DNA of 64,000 bases from Acidobacteriota bacterium (GTDB taxonomy: Bacteria > Acidobacteriota > Terriglobia > Acidiferrales > UBA7541), in NCBI GenBank assembly GCA_003224055.1, contig QHYE01000020.1, positions 27,333 to 91,332 on the forward strand, read 5' to 3'. The notes below the pieces were generated by a model that did not search any database, was not told where the DNA came from, and saw only the letters and a program-made list of their open reading frames with translations. Positions 1-6,718 of this stretch are shown here, piece after piece. Both the position numbers and the translations under genes were made by a program. How positions within the stretch are numbered: position 1 is the stretch's first letter; each line of letters starts with the position of its first letter.

Positions 1-88
1 TTTGCTGATCGCGCTGGAAGAATCGCGACGGCGTCCGCCGTTGTGCGATTTGCTTTTGCGAAAGTTTCCGCGCCTGAAAAAGAAGTGG

Positions 89-307
89 ATGTCTCCGCCG
101 TCTATTACAGTTCCAGTTGTGTCTGCTCCGCCAACACCGTGCAAGGACTTCATGAACCTGAAAGAAGCCGCCGTGTATTTTGGCGTTTCTGTCTGGTCGG
201 TTCGTGGATTGATTGCAAAAGGCTTCATCACAGCAAAACGAATTGGGAAGTATGATGTTGTGCGCCGAGCGGACCTTGCTGCTTATTGGGAGAAAGCTGC
301 GGCGTGA
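89..307 (+). CDS. Excisionase-like helix-turn-helix protein
   Basis: The C-terminal 50 residues are a MerR/excisionase-type winged HTH (HTH_17 style). They run from MNLKEAAVYFGVS through the recognition region SVRGLIAKG to RADLAAYW, where the short wing reads TAKRIGKYDVVR. Such proteins act as directionality factors or small regulators next to tyrosine recombinases, which fits the recombinase gene at 401-1570. The start is uncertain. ATG 89 gives 72 aa. ATG 152 gives 51 aa and has a better ribosome site (AAGGA 4 bases upstream). The frame stays open to the window edge, so a longer form is possible. The stop abuts the 3' end of the tRNA on the other strand. Confidence 0.6.
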   Translation: MSPPSITVPVVSAPPTPCKDFMNLKEAAVYFGVSVWSVRGLIAKGFITAKRIGKYDVVRRADLAAYWEKAAA

Positions 308-385
308 TGGTAGCCCGGACGGGAATCGAACCCGTAGTCTCCGCCTTGAGAGGGCGGCGTGTTAAACCGATTACACTACCGGGCC
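308..385 (-). tRNA. tRNA-Glu (anticodon CTC)
   Basis: Read on the minus strand, the sequence folds as a full cloverleaf. The acceptor GGCCCGG pairs with CCGGGCT, the anticodon stem CCGCC/GGCGG encloses the loop CTCTCAA (anticodon CTC), and the T arm is ACGGG-TTCGATT-CCCGT with an encoded CCA end. It lies between the excisionase-like gene and the recombinase gene. Its 3' end touches the stop codon of the former. This position is typical of element integration next to tRNA genes. Confidence 0.9.
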
Positions 386-400
386 ACGCTGAGAATTGTA

Positions 401-1570
401 TCACTTACCAGCAAGAACTCCGAACGCATCTTGCACTGCTGATTTGTCGAGGATGGCATAGCGGCGGAACATGCTGTCAGTTTTATGCCCTGAGATCGCC
501 ATCGCGACCGCTTGCGGAATTCCCGATTTAATCATGTTGCGGCATGCCGTACGACGGAAATCATGCGGTCGCAATCCGCGATAGACCTGAGTTTCAGGAT
601 TGTAAATCCCCAGGGCCAATTTCGCGCAAGCTTGACGCCACTGGCTTCGAAAGTCGGTCGTATTGAAGATAGGCTCGTGCGGCTGGCGAGCAGATTTTTT
701 CAGGTCGGTAACGAAGTCGAACATCGGCGTGCCGTCGCGATACACGAGTGGAAGAGTGAAGTCTTCGCCGTTCTTGGTGAGTTCACCAGGGACGTGCAGT
801 TCCATGACCTTTGAATCAACCATGTCCCAGGTTAATTGTGAAGCCTGGCCGGAGCGCATCCCTGTTGCGTACAGAAAGCGCACGAACGGGTGGAGGTATC
901 CAGGGAGGATTTTGAGCAGCTTGTCCATGTCCTCTTTGTCGAGGTAGCCCCGGCGCTTGTTATCGACGTTGTTCGCGATGGGAAACGAAGGAACATCTGT
1001 CTTCTGAATCGTGCCGCGCTTTACCAGGAAGTTGAACATGGCGCGGAGAACAGTAAGGCGGCGATTGGTTGTGGCCTTCACGCCGTTGTCAACCCATGTC
1101 GTTGCCTCTTCTTCGATCTTTTCCTTTTGGCCCGGCGACAGTTTCTTCCGCCCGTTGCTGGTCGCTTTCTGAATGCGTAGAGCTATTTCCTTTGCCAGAG
1201 TTCCATTCCGGTATTCGACAACCTGCGGCAGGCTCTCCCGCCAGGCGCGAAATTCATCAAGCTTCTTGACTGTAATGGCGCTGACCCGGATGTTCTTGAA
1301 GAACATATTCAGATCGCGCAGGATGCTCTCCTGGACCTGCTTCCCGCCCTTTTGAGTGTACTCGTCACGCATTGCTTCGTACCGCAGCCGGGCTTCCTCC
1401 ACTACACCAGCCTTGGCTTGGGCCTTCCAGTCTTCTAACATTTCGACGGCCTTATCCAGATTGTTCGTGCCTGTCTTGCGCTGTTGGCGCTGGCCGTCAA
1501 TGGTCAGAATCATGAAATAATTCCGGCCTACCTTCCTTACGAAGCCCTCGCTAATCTCGTGTTGCAGCAT
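401..1570 (-). CDS. Tyrosine recombinase / phage-type integrase
   Basis: This 389-aa protein is a site-specific DNA recombinase of the tyrosine (phage integrase) family. The C-terminal catalytic domain keeps the expected residues: Arg239 in ATGMRSGQ, His336-x-x-Arg339 in PHDFRRT, His362 in SGHKT and the nucleophile Tyr371 in MFRRYA. The N-terminal 200 residues look like an AP2/SAM-like arm- and core-binding region. Length and motifs are complete, so it may be active. It starts with ATG and lies between tRNA-Glu (308-385) and a tRNA-like 3' fragment (1668-1716). With the adjacent excisionase-like gene it marks the end of an integrated element that probably extends left of the window. Its target tRNA is not proved. 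Confidence 0.9.
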   Translation of the reverse strand: MLQHEISEGFVRKVGRNYFMILTIDGQRQQRKTGTNNLDKAVEMLEDWKAQAKAGVVEEARLRYEAMRDEYTQKGGKQVQESILRDLNMFFKNIRVSAITVKKLDEFRAWRESLPQVVEYRNGTLAKEIALRIQKATSNGRKKLSPGQKEKIEEEATTWVDNGVKATTNRRLTVLRAMFNFLVKRGTIQKTDVPSFPIANNVDNKRRGYLDKEDMDKLLKILPGYLHPFVRFLYATGMRSGQASQLTWDMVDSKVMELHVPGELTKNGEDFTLPLVYRDGTPMFDFVTDLKKSARQPHEPIFNTTDFRSQWRQACAKLALGIYNPETQVYRGLRPHDFRRTACRNMIKSGIPQAVAMAISGHKTDSMFRRYAILDKSAVQDAFGVLAGK

Positions 1571-1667
1571 CAGGTTTCCTCGATTTCCGCCTGTTTCCGC
1601 CCTGGGTGCAATTACAGTGCAAGTATGGCAGAAAACTGCTTTTTGTCAAGTATTTTTATATGTTTTT

Positions 1668-1716
1668 CCGCCCTATCAAGGCTAAAATCCGGGTTCGAAT
1701 CCCGGTATCGCTACCA
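1668..1716 (+). repeat. tRNA 3'-half fragment (candidate attachment site)
   Basis: The stretch contains a perfect T arm (CCGGG-TTCGAAT-CCCGG, 1689-1705), a 7-base acceptor strand TATCGCT, a discriminator A and an encoded CCA ending at 1716. No matching 5' half (an AGCGATA acceptor strand or a D arm) is found upstream. The preceding 15 bases, CCGCCCTATCAAGGC, match the anticodon arm of the tRNA-Glu at 308-385 at 14 of 15 positions, in inverted orientation. The most likely reading is the partial tRNA copy left at one end of an integrated element (att site). The parent tRNA is unknown. Confidence 0.55.
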
Positions 1717-1778
1717 AGTCTGACAAATTGGAGATTTTCTTCGGACTTGCCCGTCTCGTCTGGGTTCTCTTTCAATTT

Positions 1779-2476
1779 TCATTCCTTTATTGGGACTTCA
1801 GTGGCGCTCTTCTTCTCGCGCACTTCGTTGGAGCGCTGTGAATTCTGCCGCTGCAAGGACTTCAGCCTCTTTTCCTCCTCCTTGCGTTCCTTTTTGAGGT
1901 CGCGGGGTTCGAGACCTGTTTGTTTCTTGATTTCCACGAGAAGCGCCCGCCCTTCCGAGCGCCCCAAGTAAAAATCGGCGTCGTGCCGTCCCTGTGCATC
2001 CGTCCAACTCAACCGGACAATTTCCTTATGCGAGGGGAAGAGCGACGCAATCGTGCTGAGAAGAGCCAGTCCTAAACTTGCCTCAAGGTCCTCCCGGTGT
2101 GCCCTGCTGCCGAAGCGGTGGTGCTCGCTGGACCGCTGCGTTGCCGCATTCATCAGCCACCGGGAAACCGCGTAATCCTTATGGTCGTCCCGGCTGATTT
2201 CCGTCACTGTCTTCAATGGGATTTCGAGGAGGGGACATCGGAAGACCGGCAGACAAACGTGTCGCCCTCGATCCTGGCTGTGAGCTTTGTTCCGATCTTT
2301 CCCGGTAGAACTTCCGATACAGCGCTCAGCTTCCAGCTGTGTTCTTTCCTCTGAACCTTGCGCTTGGATTCCTCCTGAGCTTCCGCGGCGGCACCCAACC
2401 ATGACGACGCGGCCATCACCGCCACGCCAACACTCGCGTGTACCCGGATCCCTGAGGCCCAGTTTCTTATCCTCAT
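1779..2476 (-). pseudogene. Exported hypothetical protein, broken by a frameshift
   Basis: The ATG at 2476 follows a strong ribosome site (ACGGAGGAAGTC) and opens a signal peptide (RNWASGIRVHASVGVAVMAA, then an AEA cleavage region). After FVCRSSDVP the frame ends within a few codons. The neighbouring frame continues sensibly with LLEIPLKTVTEISRD and runs about 150 more residues to a Lys/Glu-rich coiled C-terminus. One extra base in the C run (plus-strand GGGG 2231-2234) would join the two parts into a protein of about 230 aa. I do not recognise a function. The break may be a real mutation or a sequencing error in a homopolymer. Confidence 0.6.
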
Positions 2477-2867
2477 GACTTCCTCCGTCTTGCCCTGGGA
2501 TTCCGCAACCGGAGACTCCGTCGGAGGAAGCAATTTTATTGCCGCTTTCTGGTGATCCAAGTTTTATTGAAATACATATACTTAGTATCTTGTCTTCACG
2601 CAATCTGTTTGCTGCACCGCCTGTTACTTCTGGCACTGCCACCTTTTCCTTGCTCTCCGATGGTCCATCCGTCGAAGAAAGCCTCACGGCCTTTGTCACC
2701 AAAAACTGCGCCAGGAAGCAACTACTGCAATTTCTTGAGTCTTTTGCATCAGGTCTTTGGATTGACGGTCGGAATACCCGCGCGATACCCTAATGCCGGG
2801 TTGGCGGGTCCAAGTCAGCCAAGAGTTTACCCCTGAGTTTGTGTCTTATCCCAACTTGAGGAGATTC
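2477..2867. other. Intergenic region upstream of glnA
   Basis: This is 391 bases between the divergent frameshifted gene and glutamine synthetase. I see no convincing coding region. Open frames here lack ribosome sites and compositional support. AT-rich sequence near 2560-2590 could hold promoter elements for either gene, but no matched -35/-10 pair is clear enough to call. Confidence 0.4.
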
Positions 2868-4298
2868 ATGTCGAACGAACTGCGTAATTTTCTAGCCCTT
2901 TCCTATGACGAGCTGGAGCAACTGAATCTGAAGGCCAAGGAGCAGCGCCAGAAACACGTTGCGGTGCACAAGATTCAAGAAGAACGCATCAAGTATTTGA
3001 CGGACGAGAAGCGGATCAAGGCGGTAACGGTGCTGTTTAGCGACCTGGAAGGCCGCCTGCACATGCTCGACTACGACAAGAAGTTTCTCATCAAGAGCTG
3101 GGATAACTTGACGTTCGACGGCTCTTCGATCCGCGGCTTCACGGCGCAGCGGGAGAGCGACCTGCGGCTGGCGATGGATTGGGGCTCGTTTTATTGGGCG
3201 CCCGCCGATGTGTTTGGTTCCGGCAAAGTCCTGGTCTTCGGTCACGTGATTGACAAAGACGGTTCGCCGTACTCCGCCGACATTCGCGGGGTCCTGAAGG
3301 GCTACGCCGACACTCTTCACGAGAAAAAAGGCTACACGCTCAACGCCGCCAACGAAATCGAGGGGTTTCTCTTTGCCGGGACCAACGCCGAGCGCCGTTA
3401 CCACGAAACGGGAAAATTTGAGTATGTCAACACGGGCGGCTACTATCACTCGCTGCCTGGCGATCCGCTGCGAACGTTCATCGACACTACCGCCGAAGTG
3501 CAGCGCGCCATGGGCTTTCAGAATGAAAAGGACCATCCCGAGGTCGCTCCTTCACAATTCGAAATCAACTATAGCTATGGCGAAGTCGTTTCCGCTGCTG
3601 ATCAGATCCAGCTTTACAAATTGATTTGCCGCCAGGTCGCCACCAATATGGGATTCACGGCATGCTTCCTTCCCAAGCCGGTCGTCGGCGTTAACGGTAA
3701 CGGCATGCACACCAACGTTTCGATCAGCAAGGCCGGGAAGAACCTTTTCTGGGACCCCAAGGGCGAAGAAAAGCTGAGCAAGACAGGATGGGAATTTGTA
3801 GACCGCATCCTAACGCACGGCAACGATATGTGCCTGGTTCTGAATGCTAGCGTCAACGCCTACCGCCGGCTTGACCCGCACTACGAAGCGCCCAATCAGC
3901 TCAATGCTTCGCCCGTCAACCGCGGCGCGATGGTACGCATCCCCATCGGCAACGAAAAGAGCATGCGCACGGAAGTGCGAGCCGTCGCTCCCGACGCCAA
4001 TCCTTATATGGTGATGTATGCGATCTTCAAAACCGGGCTGGACGGGGAGATTGCGAATATCAAGGGACTGCGCTCTGCCCAACGCTACTTGCCGGACAAC
4101 ATTTACACGGCGCTCGAAAACTTCGAGAAAGCCGATTGGACCACCAAGCTTTTCGGCGCCGACGTCAAGTCCCGCTACGTTGACTTGAAGCGCGCTTCCG
4201 CCGACCGCTGCCCGAGAACTCTCGGCACGGTGGTGAAGGCTCCCGAGGTGCAGTTCCACCATGAGGTCTACAACCAGTTCCTCTGGAATCTTTTCTAG
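2868..4298 (+). CDS. glnA: Glutamine synthetase, type I
   Basis: It makes glutamine from glutamate, ammonium and ATP in the cytoplasm. The 476-aa protein has the beta-grasp domain with FDGSSIRGF, the ATP/metal signature NGNGMHTNVS, and the Arg-rich glutamate/ATP site NEKSMRTEVRAVAPDANPYM. The usual adenylylation motif (NLYDLP) is absent. The aligned region reads LPDNIYTAL, as in the GSI-alpha group that lacks covalent regulation. The ATG at 2868 was chosen because GAGGAGATTC precedes it; an upstream in-frame ATG at 2793 has no such site. The gene appears monocistronic and ends at a strong hairpin terminator. Confidence 0.95.
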   Translation: MSNELRNFLALSYDELEQLNLKAKEQRQKHVAVHKIQEERIKYLTDEKRIKAVTVLFSDLEGRLHMLDYDKKFLIKSWDNLTFDGSSIRGFTAQRESDLRLAMDWGSFYWAPADVFGSGKVLVFGHVIDKDGSPYSADIRGVLKGYADTLHEKKGYTLNAANEIEGFLFAGTNAERRYHETGKFEYVNTGGYYHSLPGDPLRTFIDTTAEVQRAMGFQNEKDHPEVAPSQFEINYSYGEVVSAADQIQLYKLICRQVATNMGFTACFLPKPVVGVNGNGMHTNVSISKAGKNLFWDPKGEEKLSKTGWEFVDRILTHGNDMCLVLNASVNAYRRLDPHYEAPNQLNASPVNRGAMVRIPIGNEKSMRTEVRAVAPDANPYMVMYAIFKTGLDGEIANIKGLRSAQRYLPDNIYTALENFEKADWTTKLFGADVKSRYVDLKRASADRCPRTLGTVVKAPEVQFHHEVYNQFLWNLF

Positions 4299-4322
4299 AA
4301 ATATTGCACCAAGGAGGTGGAA

Positions 4323-4358
4323 AAGCGCCCCCGACTTAATCGGGGGCGCTTGATTTTT
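4323..4358 (+). terminator. Rho-independent terminator of glnA
   Basis: A perfect 12-bp stem (AAGCGCCCCCGA with TCGGGGGCGCTT, loop CTTAA) is followed by GATTTTT, 24 bases after the glnA stop codon. Confidence 0.9.
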
Positions 4359-4388
4359 CGGCAAAGATTGTTGCCGATGAAGTGCGGC

Positions 4389-6104
4389 TCACTTCTTCTT
4401 TTCGTAGGTGCGGGAGGAAGTAATCCCCTTTCCTTCGGTCACGGTGACGGTTTGACCTGCGGCGATATTGGAGAGCCGATCTACCAGGCCGCTGGGCCAG
4501 CGAATTTCAACGGTGTCGGCCTTTTCGCGCTGAGCGAGACCAAAGGTCAAAACAAGCTCGCTGGCGGAAAGATAACTGGAGCCGCTGCGGAGCATCTGTG
4601 TTTGTGTTTCCCCGCCGAAAGTAACACGCACCGTCGCTCCCAAGCCATCGCGGTTGGATTTCGTGCCAATCAGCTTGATGCGCAGGCTCTTGTTTGACGC
4701 TGCAGAGCCTTGTGCATCGTTCCGGAACAGGTATACCGAGCCGCCATTTGTGGAGAGGAGTAGATCCAGGCGACCGTCATTATTGAAGTCGGCGTATGCG
4801 GCACCGCGCCCAACGCGTGCGGTTGCAAATGCGGGGCCGAGCGATTTGGTGACTTCCTCGAATTTTCCTTTGCCGGTATTCCGGAAGAGATGCGGCGGCA
4901 TGGCGTATTTCACGTTGGACTGCACGCGCTGAATGTCCGCATCAATATGGCCGTTCGCGACCAAAACATCCGGCCAGCCGTCGAGGTCATAGTCAAAGAA
5001 AAAGCACCCGAATCCCAGCGTGAGGAGCGACGCGCGGCCGATATCTGAGCGCGGAGCTTCATCGACGAACAATCCTTTTCCCTCATTGTGATAGAGAGAA
5101 ATCATCTGGTTTGAGAAATTGGTGATCAGGAGGCTCGGAAAGCCCGAATGATCGTAGTCGGATGCGTCCACGCCCATGCCGGCGCGGGCGACTCCGTCTT
5201 CGCTGAATGCGATGCCCGCGACGACGGCTTTCTCCGTGAAGGTGCCATTTCCGTTGTTGCGGTAAAGCTTGTTCGGCTGCGTATCATTCGAGAACAGCAG
5301 ATCGGGCCAGCCGTCATTGTCGTAATCGAGCACGGCGATGCCCAGCGTTTTCGAGGTCGGCTCGCCGAGGCCGGCTTTTTGCGCTGCGTCTTCAAAAGTT
5401 CCATCGCCGCGATTGTGCCAGAGGCGCACGGAAGAGCCCTTGTAGGATTCCGGCGTGCAGTACGATTTGCTCTTTCCATCAAGGGTGCAGTAGAGATCCG
5501 TCTCCGGCGTCCACTGCACATAATTTCCGACGACGAGGTCGAGGCGGCCATCCCTGTCGTAGTCAACCCATGCCGCGCTGCTGCTGAATTCCTTCGGACC
5601 GAGCAGACCTGCCTTTTGCGTAGCGTCTGTGAAAGTGCCGTTGCCGTTGTTGTGGAACAGATCGTTTTGACCGTATGCGGTGACGAAGAGATCGTCGTAG
5701 CCATCATTGTCGTAGTCGCCCACGGCCACGCCCATCCCGAACAGTTCAACGTCCAGTCCGGCTTTATGCGTGACGTCCGTGAACGTGCCGTCATGATTGT
5801 TGTGGTACAGCTTCGGCGTGGAATGTTTCTGAACTTGGCCCGGCCAGTCCATTCCGTTGACAAGAAAAATGTCCGGCCAGCCGTCATTGTCATAATCGAT
5901 AAAAGCGACGCCCGGCCCCATGGTTTCCGGCAGAAATTTCTTTCCAAACGCTCCATTGTTGTGGACGAAACGAATCCCAGCCTGCTGCGTAACGTCGCGA
6001 AATTGAATCGACGCCGTTTCCGCGGCTGCTCCGATTCCTGTTTGAGTAATGAGAAGCGCTTCCAGCAAGAAAATAAGAGCAATCGCAAGCGGACGTTTCA
6101 CCAT
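4389..6104 (-). CDS. CRTAC1-like FG-GAP/VCBS repeat protein with ASPIC/UnbV domain (copy B)
   Basis: This is a predicted exported 571-aa protein with an N-terminal signal peptide (PLAIALIFLLEALLITQ). At least seven Ca-binding-type repeats of the form DYDNDGWPD are spread from about residue 65 to 430; they should form a beta-propeller. The C-terminal 80 residues are an ASPIC/UnbV domain with SYLSASELVLTFGL and RWPSGLVD. Proteins of this build are extracytoplasmic and of poorly known function. The start lies 11 bases past the stop of the UGA-containing AhpD-like gene, so the two are probably co-transcribed. A second copy is encoded at 9785-11482. Confidence 0.9.
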   Translation of the reverse strand: MVKRPLAIALIFLLEALLITQTGIGAAAETASIQFRDVTQQAGIRFVHNNGAFGKKFLPETMGPGVAFIDYDNDGWPDIFLVNGMDWPGQVQKHSTPKLYHNNHDGTFTDVTHKAGLDVELFGMGVAVGDYDNDGYDDLFVTAYGQNDLFHNNGNGTFTDATQKAGLLGPKEFSSSAAWVDYDRDGRLDLVVGNYVQWTPETDLYCTLDGKSKSYCTPESYKGSSVRLWHNRGDGTFEDAAQKAGLGEPTSKTLGIAVLDYDNDGWPDLLFSNDTQPNKLYRNNGNGTFTEKAVVAGIAFSEDGVARAGMGVDASDYDHSGFPSLLITNFSNQMISLYHNEGKGLFVDEAPRSDIGRASLLTLGFGCFFFDYDLDGWPDVLVANGHIDADIQRVQSNVKYAMPPHLFRNTGKGKFEEVTKSLGPAFATARVGRGAAYADFNNDGRLDLLLSTNGGSVYLFRNDAQGSAASNKSLRIKLIGTKSNRDGLGATVRVTFGGETQTQMLRSGSSYLSASELVLTFGLAQREKADTVEIRWPSGLVDRLSNIAAGQTVTVTEGKGITSSRTYEKKK

Positions 6105-6115
6105 TCCCCCATGAT

Positions 6116-6682
6116 TCAGTCGCGGCCCACGCCGAGCGCGTCTGCCACTTTATTAATGTAGTTGAACCACGCGGCGATCAGCGTGATCTGAAGAATCCCT
6201 TTGTCGTCGAAGCCGGCGGCTCGCAGCTTCGTGTGGTCTTCCGGGCGGCACATCGTCGCGTCCTTCGTGAGTTTCACGACGTAGTCCAGCATCGTGCGAT
6301 CTTGTTCGCTGATCGGCGCGGTCCGATAGTCCTTGCGAAGCGCGTCCACCATCTTTTCATCCAGCGTGACCCTACGCAGAAACTCTGCGTGCGATTCGAT
6401 TCAATAGTGGCACCGGTTGGTTATCGAAACGAGTGTGGCGATCATCTCGTGCTGGCGCCGCTTCAGCGGAAGGTCGGGAGACAGCATGGCGCCGAACGCC
6501 GAAAACGAATGAAAGAGAGCATCGGGAATCAGCGAGTGCGACGCCGTAATACTTTCCGCCTCGCCGCGATCGACCGCGGGCGCAGGCGTGCGATACTCCG
6601 CCGGATAGAGCTTTCGTTCGTCCTCGATGGCTTTCTTCACGCGCTCGTCTTCGTCCATGCGAAGAGTCTTGATCCAGGTCAT
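6116..6682 (-). CDS. AhpD-like peroxidase-related protein, probable selenoprotein (in-frame UGA)
   Basis: The frame runs 188 codons from ATG 6682 (AAGGAG upstream) to 6116 and is interrupted only by TGA at 6401-6403, codon 94. Both halves belong to the carboxymuconolactone decarboxylase/AhpD fold, peroxidase-related branch. With U at codon 94 the centre reads C91-H-Y-U94-I-E-S-H98, preceded by Glu79. This matches the AhpD spacing Glu-(11)-Cys-x-x-Cys-x-x-x-His, with the second, peroxidatic Cys replaced by Sec. A 17-nt hairpin begins 11 nt after the UGA (separate entry). The role is probably thiol/selenol-dependent peroxide reduction. It sits between a multihaem cytochrome gene and a CRTAC1-like gene. 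The alternative is a simple nonsense mutation, made less likely by the exact position of the UGA. Confidence 0.85.
6374..6390 (-). promoter_or_regulatory. Candidate bacterial SECIS hairpin
   Basis: In the mRNA the sequence ACGCAGA-GUU-UCUGCGU forms a perfect 7-bp stem with a loop that starts with G. It begins 11 nt downstream of the in-frame UGA. The E. coli fdhF SECIS upper hairpin is also about 17 nt long, sits about 11 nt after its UGA and needs G/U in the apical loop. The element lies inside the coding sequence, as bacterial SECIS elements do. SelB binding is not tested. Confidence 0.75.
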
Positions 6683-6718
6683 GCGAAGTGCTCCTTGTTT
6701 TGGAGTGACGAGGAGGAT

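Noticed and set aside
308..385. tRNA-Glu as the certain attB of the integrase
   Set aside because: The partial tRNA at 1668-1716 differs in its acceptor strand and is inverted, so the target tRNA cannot be named from this window.
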